From the NCBI GenBank assembly GCA_951640195.1, contig OX621163.1, forward strand, positions 3,162,001 to 3,226,000: a stretch of DNA of 64,000 nt, read 5' to 3'. Each line of letters starts with the position of its first letter. Positions within the stretch are counted from its first letter, which is position 1. This DNA is from Porpolomopsis calyptriformis (Eukaryota; Basidiomycota; Agaricomycetes; Agaricales; Hygrophoraceae). Shown one piece after another: positions 33,800-45,434 of this stretch. Below the pieces are notes generated by a model. The model saw only the letters and a list, made by a program, of their open reading frames with translations, made no database searches and was not told the origin of the DNA. The translations under genes were made by a program, and so were the position numbers.

Positions 33800-34210
33800 T
33801 GTCACGGACGTAAATTTTCATTTCCTCTCTATGTTAGTCATTACCATTTAGTCGGACAGGTCTTATCTCTACTTGGGATTCCCCAGGGATTCCCCACAGT
33901 TCTATATCTTTTCATATATCCGAGATAGGACACACTTCATTTCCGACAATCATGTTTCATCTCTTCACATGCTCCGAGTCTCTTATCATGTTTATCTTTA
34001 CTCGTCGCATGTATTCCTCATGTATTCCTCGTGTTTATACTGACTCATCCGCAGTAGCGTAGTTAGTATATAAACTCCTAGTTAGTCGTACTCAGACTTT
34101 AAGTCTGATTCCTCGTTAGCAACCCAATAACTAGGACTTGAGACATTATCATCGTCTTGGGACAGAGCTCTCCGAAGTAAAACCATCTCATCGACAACCA
34201 GTTTATAACA
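33800..34210 (+). repeat. E1 3' LTR
   Basis: 411 bp; identical to the 5' LTR except for ATTACCA versus ATTACCG that I could see. Confidence 0.95.
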
Positions 34211-34215
34211 CATAC

Positions 34216-36920
34216 CGCCAATTCCATCCACTTTTCAGGTTCTGCACACTCATTTGGTAACTAATACTCTTGAAGCCATTTGAACTTCATCTTTGGGTTG
34301 ATAACTAGCAATAATTAAGGGTGAACAATAAGGCAAAAAGTATAGACATCACTCACTCATTGCAAGTGCATAAATGCAACTGCATCTACCCTTGGAAACA
34401 TACTCCATAATCTTGGCAATCCCAAGATGAATATAGTAGGATAGCTCTGGAATTACCTGTGCCAGTTGTTTCCACATGACAACCAAGGTCTCATATGTTG
34501 GTAGTACTAATGAAAGGGTAGGTGTCTTTTCAGCTGAGAGAAGTTCCTGGCATTGATAAGGGATATTGAGAATCTGATGGATATAATGTAGCACTTCATA
34601 TGCTTTGGGTCGGAATAGGTGATGCGTGTGCTCAGACATCAAAGGCTGTGATAAAAAGTGCTCAACTAGCTATAAATATTATAGTAAGTAAAGCATGAGA
34701 AGCCAAAAATGAGAACTCTACTGGATATAATTCAATAAGTTGGTCAATCATATTGAATGTTGATGACCAGTAGCTTTCACAGTCTTGAAGGAGTTGCACA
34801 AGGCAGATTATGGTGCCCCAAGAGTTGGAGCTGTTTCTGATAGCAATGATTTTGCATAGGTATTCACGGCACTAGCCTGATTTGTGGCAGACAGTGATAA
34901 TTTCATGTGTTGTCCCTACTGGATCAGATTGAACAGCAGCTGCATACTGTTGGAGCTCATCACTGGGACCAGATACATCTTCCAATGCTGCAATAACTGG
35001 CTCATATGGATTTTCCTTGAGTTCTTTGAGAATCATTTGAACTGCAATATTGACAACATGTGGGAAGCATCTAGATTATAGTATTAATTAGTGATAATGA
35101 AGCTGAGAGACTTGATGTACCAACCTTATATGATTGCCATACTAACAAAATGGAATACCTTCTGCTTGAAGTAACTCCTCAAGTGCCCCCATTATTGTAT
35201 CATAGTTTGAAGCATTGTCTAGTGTGAACTTGCCAAGCTATTATTCATCACTTGTATTAACATTTTATAGCAGACATTCATATTAAACCACTTACCTTAT
35301 GAAGAATGTTTACTTCCTTGAGAATTTCGAAGATAATCCTACCTAGGTTTTTACCATTATGCTTGCCCTCAACAACTCGGAATGCAAGCAAGCAGCTGCA
35401 TAATGCTAGCTGACCATTTTTATCTTGATTAATAAAATGCACTGTGAGCGCTAGGAATGATGTGAGACTTGGATCACTCCAGCAATTGCTTGTGAATGAG
35501 ATTTGGCCTAATGCTGTCTAGAAAAAGAAGGTAAGCACACAAGAATATAGAGTGATGCATTCTTACCTTGAAATAATTGATAAGCTTCTGGTGTTCTTGT
35601 TTATAAGTCTTGAAGATCAACTCAAGGACTTTTGTCCTGTGAGGTAGGTCATGCTCAGTGAGGTTCTTGCGACCATACAGAGTAAAAATGCGGAAATCTT
35701 TGTTGTCAACAACATTGATAGCCTGTAATAGCAAAGCTTATAAAATGAATGCGATAATAGAGTAGATAAACAACATACCTAATCATTAGTCACAATCCAT
35801 TGGATGAGTAGTTTTAGCCATGTATCAAGATCAAACTCTTGACCATACTCTGGCTGGGTAGTTTGCCGCACTAGATTATTAATTCCATCTGCATGCTTGA
35901 GCTTTAATACTGAGGTCACCCTCTCATACTCTTCATGATATTGTGACTTCAAATGGTAGCAGAATATCGTAGTAACTCCATCAGTGTTCTTCCAGACTTT
36001 CCATTCCCTAAGACGCTCCTTGAGTTATGATTGCACATTTATAATAGACAAAATACATACTTGCATAGTTTGCAGCTCAGATATGGTGTTCGTGGCTTCT
36101 GCTTTAGGATCAGTTCTTCACTAGGGGGTGGGAGGTTTGTAGGCTATTGATCAGATTCAGCACCCCAATAGAAGTAATACACATCTGTTGCAGAGGTTGA
36201 TTTCTCTTGGGGCTTGCACATAGATGGATAGCATGAGGTGGGAAGTTGTAAGGAAGTACTCATTGTTTTATTCACATTCAAATGAGATTGAGTTGATACA
36301 GTTGCTGAGTGAGGTGACAAAGGAAGAAAATCCCTATTATTGGGGGCAGAGGGTCCAACACCACAATGGACAGATATTGGTCCTGTATTGGTAGTAGCTG
36401 GTACACAGCTACATTTCTGGGGACCCCCTCCACGTCTGGTGGATGTTGTGTATTTGCATTTGCGCTTGGTTGGGGAAGCAGGCTCTTGCAGCAATTGGAT
36501 ATCAGGAGAAGCTGGTGCAGAAGGGTGTGGTGGTTGATAGGATTGGGATTGTGTCATGACAGTTGGTTGAATGTTGAATGGTACAATATCTTGCGGTGGT
36601 GCTGGAGCAGGCCAGAATGAGTGGAGACGACCTGGAGTGAGATGGGAATCAATCCCAGGTAAGGGAGGGACTGCAATTAGATATCTCAGAGTGCCTGTGG
36701 ATACAAAAGAATTGAGCTGCAACTGTTGAGTGTGAGGCCAACCTTGGGCATGGGGACAAGTGTGTAAATCAGGGCAGGAGCATGGTGATACATCCATGGG
36801 TGGGTGGAATAACAATCCAAGTGTATTTGAGAGGGTTTTTGTACTGAAATTTGTGGTATCAGTGCTGTACATTGTGCTGATATCGGACCAGATTGGGGCA
36901 TTAGAGGTGAATAGCAACAT
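34216..36920 (-). pseudogene. hAT transposase, N-terminal and catalytic parts
   Basis: Minus-strand coding starts near 36,920 with a Pro/Ser-rich region. TAG near 36,143 replaces a Gln or Trp codon, and PPPSEELILKQKP with a BED-like CKLCK motif follows. Further exons carry REWKVWKNTDGVTTIFCYHL, DLDTWLKLLIQWIV, HRTKVLELIFKTYKQEH, SFTSNCWSDPSLTSFLALTV (near 35,470), ILHKLGKFTLDNASNY (near 35,220), SLVLPTYETLVVMWKQL and INPKMKFKWLQEY followed by TAG at a Trp position. The exon structure and order are those of hAT transposases. The gene is cut at 34,215 by E1. Multiple stops make it dead. Confidence 0.75.
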
Positions 36921-37330
36921 GCAGGCAGAAGTAATACCTCATGTTTAGAAAGAAAAGATTATTTTTGAGGCATACTGAGGGTGAGCAGAGGGGATGATGA
37001 TACAGATTAATTATGGGTGCATGGGAAACTACATAAAGACTAACTTGCAAGCTGGACTGGTGTGAACTTGCAGTCCAAGTTTGCAACAAGCTATCTAATT
37101 TTCAAGCTAGTGTCAAGTCACACTGGTGTCAACTTGAACTTGCAGCAACACTACTTCCACAGCCCAGATTCGAGATATAAACTAAATCAGATGCAAAATT
37201 GAGTTCTAAAATACAGTCTGTATTTAGTATTGATAACCACAGAAAGTGAACATAAGATGCAAACTAAAAAAAACTAAAAATATATATAGCTAATGCTTAC
37301 TGATAACAGTGATATCCTCTTGTTTCTGCT
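36921..37330. other. Boundary between hAT and Harbinger relics
   Basis: It contains TTGCAAGCTGG and GGTGTGAACTTGC words (37,041-37,135) in inverted arrangements, which may be subterminal sequences of the hAT element. No gene. Confidence 0.4.
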
Positions 37331-38530
37331 TGCAGAGGGTGAGGACCTTGACGAGGAGGATACCCTGTATACTCTCATTGCATGTGGCTTGTTGCCTATG
37401 GCCTGAACAAAAGCTCACATATATCTGCTGAATGGTGTGCACAAACCAGGCAATATTTGATGCACCTGGAACTCTTCCCCAACCCTCATTCAGATACCCC
37501 ATGGCAGTGTCTGTATAATAGTTGCAGTGATCGTGCATATATCACCACAATGGGGTTCAATGTTGCATGCTTCCACCTGATGCTGGATGCTGGTTTTGAG
37601 GTAGGATGGAATACATCTTATATCCTGCAGAGTGATAATCCAGAGCCAGGGGTTGCTCATTTTTCCTGCCGCTCACTTGATGCCACAGGTGCCCTGGGCC
37701 TTGTCCTACATTATCTCAATTCCACCATGTTTGACATTCACCTTGCCCAAATCTTCATGCTTATCCCCACAACCATTTCCCGCTACCTCAAATTTTCCCT
37801 TAAGCTTCTTGTCACTATTCTCTGGTATCTTGAGGATGCTCAAATTAAATGGCCAGCCCCTGAGGAATTTCAAGGAATCAATGAACTTGTGCTTGCCCAA
37901 CATCCCCTCCTTACAGGTGCATTCAGGATGATGGATGGACTTAACCTGCCAGTGCAGGAATTATCCAACCAAGAAATAGAAAATGCTACATACAATGGTT
38001 GGTTGCATAGTTACTTTGTGAGTTCCATGTTTGTGTTCTCAGCATTGGGTGAGTTTATCCATATCTATGCCTTCAGTATACTGAAAATATCATAGGTGTT
38101 ATAATTGGCTGCAAGCTCAATACACCAGGGAGCTGGCACAACTCTTGAGTCACATAGCAAATTCACAAGAACCTCCACATCTCTACCCCAGCTGGATACT
38201 ACCTTGTCACAGATACTGCATTCCCTTGGGGGACTGCTCAGATCCATGGGTGAATTAAAGCACCCAGAAAGTGTGGTGCCCCACTTCCTCTAGACCCAGA
38301 TGAGTGGGACTGTGTACTTGCATTTGACTGACAGCTTCTCTCATTCTGCCAAATGGTGGGATGGGGCAACTGGACCCTTCAAGGGTGCTTTGGATGCCTT
38401 CAGATACCCTATTCCATCAGCCGCAAGATGTATCATGCCAACATTCTTGAGGTATGCACCTACCTGTTCAATCTCTGGACTCGCCAAGTTAGTCTGACTA
38501 AAATCCAAACTGTGTATATGCCAATCTGGA
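37331..38530 (+). pseudogene. PIF/Harbinger-type DDE transposase, decayed
   Basis: The protein pattern follows HARBI1-like nucleases of Agaricomycetes: DTPWQCLYNSCSDRAYITTM, RSLDATGALGLVLHYLNSTM, FMLIPTTISRYLKF, MMDGLNLPVQ (first D), ENATYNGWLHSYFVSS. An intron (about 38,049-38,095) precedes VIIGCKLNTPGSWH, YYLVTDTAFP (second D) and VYMPIWTANDQ. The expected third acidic residue (E in a ..TAEWG motif) reads VGWG, so catalysis is lost. A frameshift lies near 37,381. Stops replace Arg at several CGA positions, and many Arg codons have become Trp, Cys or Gln, as C-to-T decay would produce. Confidence 0.75.
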
Positions 38531-39010
38531 CAGCCAATGATCAAGGTGCTATCTAGTAATACTTTGAGAGTATGTTATTTGGTGATCAGCAACAGAATGA
38601 CCAGGTGCAACAATTTTACACAGTGGAATAACTGGGCGCAACTGTCTTTACATTTGATTAGTTTGCATTGTTACTTAGGATATCAATTAACTTTTGTGTT
38701 ATTGCAAGAGGTAAACTAGGGGGGATATTAATGTAAGCTATATGAAGACATAAACATGAAAGAGAAAATGAGACTGAATGAATGAAACTGGCCAGGATTC
38801 TGGCTGGGATTGACCCTCTCAGGGTTGGGGAGAGGCTGGGTATGTATAGCGGGTTGTTCTGGGGGAGTCCCCACCATGGTCAGACTTGTCACTGCCAACC
38901 CAGATGGTTGCTTGACCACCATCACCAAAATTGATCTCCTGGTGATGGAGATTGTGGTATACCTCACCCAGAGGCTGGCGTTCTGCCTCACGCCATGGCC
39001 TGTGCTGTAC

Positions 39011-39487
39011 CTATAGGTTTGTGCTGTTCCAGAGCATCACAAGGATTTCGGCACGATCTAAGGTGCATTCCGTGTTATTGCATTCACGCTTGGTCTCCAA
39101 GAGGCATTGTTGCATAGTCTCAAGTTGTGCTTGAGTGTCCCAGAGTTGGTTCAAGAGGGTGAGGACTTGTGTGGCTTGCATGGCATGGGAAGCATGCTCT
39201 TCACTGCATACCACCTGCAAGGATGGATCCAGGGCACTCAAGATATTCTTGAGTAGCTCTTGGCCCACAGCTTTGTGAGAATGCCAAGCCGGCAGCTGAG
39301 CCCCAGATTTGGATTTGACATGGATGGGGACAGGGATGGGGTTGGCCATGATATCCTCCTTGGTATCAGTGCTAAGGGTGTAGATGTTGATATCATCCAA
39401 ATCATGTATTCCTGCCTTACTGTTGATGTTGTATTTGAGTTGGTGGGCATGCTCAATCTCGGGGAGGCAATCTGCATTGCCTGTAGG
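39011..39487 (-). pseudogene. Coiled-coil ORF beside the Harbinger transposase, cut by E5
   Basis: Minus-strand frame ending at 39,011; upstream it runs into the E5 LTR at 39,488, so its start is lost. It has LLNQLWDTQAQLETMQQCLL and KRECNNTECTLDRAEILVM, a helical segment. It is in the convergent position expected of the second ORF of PIF/Harbinger elements. I infer the link from position only. It may have been part of a longer protein. Confidence 0.45.
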
Positions 39488-39743
39488 TGTTACATCCCAG
39501 TTCCGATGAACTCTGATGAATTCCAATGAACTCCGATTACTCTGACAACTCCAAACACTCTGTACTTTTCACATGTTTCCTTCTTATGACATCCTCTGTC
39601 GTCACTATGTCTCAGATATAATTATCTAGCAGGTATATAAGTACTGTGTTTTTTCCCTGTATCTGTAGATAGAATATCAACTAAGTCCCATCGTTTATCT
39701 ATCTCTGATCTCCAAATTCAACTCCGAAACTTCGGACCTAACA
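39488..39743 (+). repeat. E5 5' LTR
   Basis: Starts TGTTACATCCC, ends CCTAACA. It has TATATAA at 39,633-39,639 and AGATAGAATAT at 39,667-39,677, which can pair (one G-U) with ATATTCTGTCT at 39,746-39,756 just after the LTR. Confidence 0.75.
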
Positions 39744-39778
39744 GTATATTCTGTCTCTAGCTCGGGTTTTTATTCACG

Positions 39779-39877
39779 ATGACACAACGTACTCTTGAAC
39801 GTTTCACGGGATTTTCAACTAGAAGTCGATTATCTCCGACCAACTCCGAAACAAGTCCTGTGTCTCCAACTATGTGT
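39779..39877 (+). pseudogene. gag: E5 gag, first 33 codons
   Basis: ATG 39,779 opens a Ser/Thr-rich N-terminus (MTQRTLERFTGFSTRSRL). The frame is broken at 39,877 by E4. Removing E4 and one copy of the 4-bp duplication (GTGT here, GCGT at 62,679) joins it in frame to 62,683. Confidence 0.75.
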
Positions 39878-40506
39878 TGATACGTCTGCTTCATGTATGA
39901 GAACCGAACACAGAACAAGGTGCGAGGATGACTATAAAGAGTCTCAACACAGCCTATGATCGATAATCGTGGAAAGGGAGTCTTCGATCGTTCACGAACG
40001 TGATCGATTGGGGAATCAGAAGGATCGGAAAGTTGAAAGAGGAAATCGAGAGGAAGTCTTAGAAGATCTAGAGAGGATCTAGACTCAAGAGCGAGAGAGA
40101 AGCGAATATCTAACTTGTTGGATCACTAGCTACAACATACAGTATATATATCTTCTAGTACAAGGATCCCTTTGAGTGTATATGATAAAAGGGGAGCCTC
40201 TCTAATGATCTAAGGGGAAAGTAGTGAATGGGAATGAAGGAATCGAATGAAAAGGGAGAAATAGAAGAGAACAGATACCTTTGAATAGTGTCTTCCCTTT
40301 GATATACAAACTTTCATTCGCGTTCGGAAAGCTTCGATCGCGTTTGGAGTGTTCAATGATTCTCGAAGTTGTTCGGGATGTTCGGGAGCTATTGGGAGCT
40401 ATTGGGAGTGTTCGGAGGGTTCGAGTTCATATTCGAAGGACTTGATAGGTGTCTAGTATTTGTATAGTTGAATATACGGTGCTCAGGGGACAGAGGGGTT
40501 GTATCA
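39878..40506 (-). repeat. E4 3' LTR (element on minus strand)
   Basis: 629 bp; matches 62,081-62,678 with indels, including repeats of CTATTGGGAG near 40,390 that are absent from the partner. Confidence 0.85.
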
Positions 40507-40631
40507 TCTCCTCCTCACTGAAATGTTGACTATCCTCAGTCAATCACATGATTTGCCGGTAGTTGCTGAGGCGCGTTTATAAGTGTGATCAGCGTGTCAC
40601 ATTCATCTTTAGACACGACCGTCTTCAAACC

Positions 40632-42216
40632 ATGTACCACGACGTCAAGCATCCGCATCAACCATTTCAAAACATGTCGAAGAACGTTATTACAATCGTG
40701 AAGCAGAAGATTTGCAACCAAATGAGGTCGCTTCCAGATGGGGTTGCCAAACCCGAAGACTATAAAGTCTGGGGGCAACAGTTTTGTAAACTGCTGGTAA
40801 GTCTCGTGTTTTTTAGTTGTTTTTCTTCACTAATCCATCTTTTAGATTGCATATAATCAGGTCGTCAAGGCCCTGAAGCAAACATCAACAGATGATGAGG
40901 TCGTCATGTGGCAAAAGGAGGCCCGCGAGACCTTCAACGCTTTCAAAGAGCGGGAATGGTTGGAGTGGGCGGGGGAGTTGCTGATGCCAAGGCTGGCAGA
41001 GGTCGTGCGTCGGGAGGTCGAGGAGAAAGCGGAGGCGGAGAGGGTAGAGCGAGAGCAAAGGGTGGAAGAGGAACACAAGGCGAGGGAGAGGGTAGAGACG
41101 TCTGCGCAGGAGGAACGAGAGAGGGTCGAGCGGGTGGAGCAAGAGGAACGAGAGCGAGCGGAGCACAAAGAATGAGAGAAGTGAGAGGAGTATGAGTGGG
41201 TCGAGAGGGCAGAGTGAGAGGTACAGGAGGAATGGGATGCAGAAGGTCGGAAGCAGATGGAGGAGACCTACGAGAGGCTCCTCCAGTTGCTTTTGGACGG
41301 GAAGATTGATGAGGAGGAGTTCCGTCGAGAGACAGAAAAGGCAGAGGGCGAAGGCAGAACGAAGGCAGCGGAGGTGTCGGCAGACACGCCAGACACGACA
41401 GGGGGGATGACAGAAACGATGGAGGATGGGCACCAGCCCCAGGACGGCGAAGAAGAGTCGGCGGCAGCAGCGCAATCGCTGACTGCAGAAGATGAGATTG
41501 AGAGGTCGAAGGTGGCGTATCGGGAGAGGATGGCGGCGAAGGGACAGTCGCTCCCTGCGATCACGATGCGGGAGTTTCGGAAGAGGAAGGCAGTAGAAGA
41601 GGCTTTGCGCCTGGTCGAGGGCAAAGTAAGTCTCTTTCTTTCTCTTATTTTTGTTTTTACTAACAGACTCTTTTAATTCATAGTGCGATTTTTGCAAGAA
41701 GGTGGGTGCGGAGTGCGAGATCGGCCCCACGGATCCGTTATGCGTCAAGTGCGTAACGGATAAGCACAGCTGCTATTGGAAGGAGGAAACCTGGCTAGGG
41801 AAGAAGTTCATGCCACGGCCCAAGGCGACAGCAAAGGGCACAACCAAGTTGGCGATGGCGGAAGAGTCGAAGAAGGGGGTTCGAAAGTCGGTGAGGGCCG
41901 TTTCTCATAAGTTTTCCTTTTTCTTTTGTTTTCTTTATTCTAATTTCTTCCTTCTATAGGTCCAGTAGTCTACATTGATGAGACCTCACCTCTCGAAGAG
42001 GAAACGGTGGGCGAAAGCTCGAAGGAAACAACCTAACTGATTGCGGGTTGGAGAGGGAAGGTGAAGGTGACGGCGGCTGATGAAGAGAAGTCGCGAGAGG
42101 TGTTGGCGGCAATCATGGAGGAGAAAGCGCGCGTAAAGGTGCAGATCGTCGTTCTTGAAGAGATATACAGGGGTTTGGAAGAAAAAGAGGAGGAAATGGT
42201 TTTAGAGAATCTGTAG
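40632..42216 (+). pseudogene. Antisense accessory gene of E4: coiled coil plus Zn2Cys6-like cluster
   Basis: Exons are 40632-40796, 40846-41625, 41684-41890 and about 41960-42216, on the strand opposite gag-pol. Exon 1 has NMSKNVITIVKQKI. Exon 2 is a long Glu/Arg-rich coiled coil with three TGA stops (41,173, 41,182, 41,212) at positions where the repeat pattern expects Arg (CGA). Exon 3 has CDFC, then a Cys after 6 residues, another after 8, then C-X2-C-X6-C; this C-X2-C-X6-C-X8-C-X2-C-X6-C pattern is that of Gal4-type Zn2Cys6 clusters. The last exon (VVYIDETSPLEEE, a TAA, then KVKVTAADEEKSREVL) joins with a phase conflict. If intact it might bind DNA. No known gypsy protein matches. Confidence 0.65.
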
Positions 42217-42340
42217 ACTTGTCTTGAATAATTTTTGTAGCCTTTAGTCTTTTTCTTTTAAATTTTGTATTTCTGTGTCTAAGAAAAATGAAAGAAAGAC
42301 TTTGGAATGAAAAAAGTGCGTAGCGATGTGTTACAGCAGG

Positions 42341-44796
42341 TTACAAGTCCTCGATCACAACGCTATTGAGTAGTTCGCTAGCTAGTGAACGTTCCATATC
42401 TCTAAGTCGTGAAGTTGATATGTCGAGGAATTGTTTGGGAATTGTGATCGACCTTCGAGTGAAGTATGGGATGACTCTAAATGCAGCAATTGGGTGATGT
42501 AAGATGGATCCGTCGAGCTCTGCGACGATATAAGCCTTTCCTAGGTTTTGAGATATCACGACCAGGGGTCCTAGGTATTGAGGATGCATCTTCCGATTGA
42601 GGGACTTCTTGATTTTTGTGTTCCGAATGAGTATGAGATCGCCAGTCTTGAAATCGTAGTTGTGAATGGTCTTCTCGTGTTTCTTCTCAAATCGAACGGC
42701 GGATCGTAGACGAGCGGCGAGAACCTTCGATCAAAGTTGCTCTAAGTCAGCATCTCATTTTTGTAGGGCGATCATGCGTTGCGAAATTAGGTCAGTCATC
42801 GACAGAACCGAATCTGGAGCGGGAAGGAGATATGTTGCTTCGGAAATATCTAGAGGAAGCAATGGCTGAGATCCAGTGACGGCGAAGTAGGGTGAGCATC
42901 CCAATCGCTTTCGGGTAGTGACACGCTCAGCCCAGAATACAGAGTAGGCTCCGATCGACCATTGCTTCTGATCACTATCGACAGCTTTGAATAGCAATTG
43001 TCACACGTCGAAGTGAGATCGTTTGACTATTCCGTTCATGCGAGAATTGTATCTGCTGATGCGAATGTGGTTGATTCGATAGCGCTTGGTGAGGTAATCT
43101 ATGGCTCCTAAGAAGGCTGTTCCGTTGTCCGTGATGATTTCTCAAAGGGAGCCCCATCGACAGATTATATCCTCGAAAATCCATTCGCCAATCGATTTCG
43201 CTGTTTCCGAACGAAGCATTCGGAATTCGGGATAGTGGGTGAGGGAGCATTGCCCTTGAATGATATATCGAAATGGGCCGGATCGGGGCATATGCATAGT
43301 GTCGACATAGATTTTGGCGAATAGGGGAGCTGGCGTGGCAATGGTCGGAGGGATGAGGGCTTGTGTGGTTTGACGGACCTGACAGGTATGACACGTCCAA
43401 ATGAACCAGACTATGTCGGGGGCCATATGAGGCCACCAGAAACGTTCGGAAACGATCGATTGGGTAGCGAAGATAGCCTTGTGACCTGTTCGATTGTGAA
43501 GTTCCATCATGATCGCTAATCGGCGATCCGGATCGATGACTAATTTATGAGCGCCTTGTCTATCTTTTCGCCATAGTCGATGGTTGTCGATAAAGAACTC
43601 TTCACAGTATCGTATAAAACTGGTGTAGTCGCTGTCGGACATGTTGCTTGGTCGTTCGAGATCTGAGAGCCATTTTCGAATGAGGAGAAGTTGTCGATCA
43701 TCTTGCTGAGCCGCTTCCGATCGCGGAATGATTTTGTAGGAGTTGGTACGTGGGTGGTTAGGATCCTCCTCCTCCTCACTGAAATGTTTACTCTGCGAGT
43801 AAACTGAGGTGGGCATTCAGAGGGTTTTCATTCGGGGCATAGGCGAATCATTGATATGGTGCATTAATCCATGGATGCGATCGATCCAATCGTCAAAGTC
43901 TTTATCGATCAGCTCTTTGTCATCTTGGTCATCAGGCTGTCGGGGGCGTCAAGAGAGACTGTTAGGACTGTGGTTCGAACCAGCGACGTGTACCAAAGTA
44001 AAATGGAACGTGAGGATCGCTACAATCCATCTGTTAATACTAGCTTGCGGCGCGATGTCTGGGTTCGCTAGCATTCCCTTGATATAGCGGGCGTCGACTT
44101 CTATAATGAGGTAGAGTCAGAGCGATCGCAAGGCTCGATAGAGACCGTAGATTTCGAGTTTCGGCTGAGAGAACTGTCTTTCTCGATCGTTCAGCATGAT
44201 CGAACTGAAACAATTATAGTACCATTTCTTCGGGTCGTCAGGATCGCATTGGCACAAGTGAAAGCCAACTGCGATATAGGAGGTGTCGATGGCGAGTATG
44301 ACAGGAGCATCAGAAGTATAATCAAGTACTTGTAGAGCGGGCGATTCTAGAAGAGCTTGTTTCAAGTCCTCTTGAGCGGCGAGTTGATCAGGACTGAATT
44401 CGAAGGGCATATCTTTCCTAGTGAGCTTAACTAGGTGGTTCGCTCAATGCACGAAGTTGCAAATGAAAATCAAAACGATGCCAATAGTGCCAAGGAAGGC
44501 TCAAACTTCAGAGAGGTCTTTACAGGGACCCCAATTTCGGATCGCTGAGACATGTGATTCGTCAGGTAGTCGTCCTAAGTGAGTACATTGATGTCCGAGA
44601 ACAGTGGTTTCTTCTGTGCACAAGAACGATTTATAGCCTGACATCGTTCCACCGCAATATTTCATTCGCTGGACTATCTGATTCAGATTCCTGAAGTGTT
44701 CCCATACGAATCGTTGAATTCCATCATTTTCGGGAATTGTTTTGTAGGATCCGTCAGGTAATAGGTATCGAGTCGCGGGACCCTTTACAGGGATAT
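42341..44796 (-). pseudogene. pol: E4 pol, 3' part (RT end, RNase H, integrase)
   Basis: Minus-strand frame resuming after E3: PVKGPATRYLLPDGSYK, FVWEHFRNLNQIV, CGGTMSGYKSFLC (RT thumb), RNase H-like region with ILAIDTSYIAVGF and SQPKLEIYGLYRAL, then an integrase HHCC region (HNRTGHKAIF, WTCHTCQVRQ), YVDTMHMP and ITDNGTAFLG as the first two core acids. The third core position reads VKRSH where ERSH is usual, a G-to-A change. The frame ends at 42,341 with a basic/hydrophobic tail. Several TGA/TAG stops are present. Confidence 0.8.
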
Positions 44797-45155
44797 TGTT
44801 AGACGGCAGTCTAGGGTTGATCGCAAGGTTTTACTTCAGGCTCTGGGTGTAGGGTTTTAAAGGGTTGGAAGACTACTGATTGAGGTGTTAATGAAAGAAA
44901 CAGACTTATCCTAAGTCTATCTACTGCTAGCTTTATATGCTAGCTAAGTATGAGTCATACTGACTACATGTGAGTCGTAATGACTATGGATGAGTCATGT
45001 AGATAAGGAGAGTGATGGTGGACTAAATATAGATATGGCTTAGTCACCTTGTATTACTAAGTGGAGCTTGGGTGGCTAAGTGGTTATTGATGTAAACTGT
45101 CTAATGTAAATGGGAATAGATGAGCAAAGGAAAAAGAAAAAATATATCTCTGACA
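44797..45155 (-). repeat. E3 3' LTR
   Basis: 359 bp; partner of 51,386-51,744. Contains several TGAGTCA/TGACTA words and a TATAAA box (minus strand) near 44,930. Confidence 0.9.
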
Positions 45156-45434
45156 TTCACCTCCACAAAAAGGAAATTCGTCCCAAATTTTGAGAAGACT
45201 CTTCGAAGCGAAGGAAGGATGTCAAGGGGAGGTGTAAAGGGATGGTAGAGGTGGGCAGAGGGGTGATGAGATGGGTGAGCGATGAAGAGGAGGGATGAGT
45301 GGACAGATGTCGGATCAAAGACTATCCACTAGGTATACTTTTCCTCAACTCTCCAATAGATATCACCTTCTCTAACCACACATCCAGAAGGGAGGCGTAA
45401 GGAATACTGTTCGTTTGGGAACAACATCCGGTCC

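Larger units (their letters stand above)
27346..34210 (+). mobile_element. E1: Ty3/gypsy chromovirus, nearly intact
   Basis: Two 411-bp LTRs (TGTCACGG to ATAACA) flank gag, pol and a third ORF. The 5-bp duplication CATAC is perfect (27,341-27,345 and 34,211-34,215). The LTRs differ at only one position that I can see (a CG/CA site), so insertion is recent. A self-priming site, a -1 frameshift site, a chromodomain and ORF3 are present. Damage is light: TAA near the gag 5' end, TAA in integrase and TGA in ORF3. It sits exactly at the donor of an intron in the hAT gene. Confidence 0.95.

Noticed and set aside
40885..41748. 287-codon open frame on the minus strand
   Set aside because: It is the shadow of the Glu/Arg coiled-coil exon; its Leu/Ser/Arg-rich content comes from the GAG/GAA repeats read backwards.
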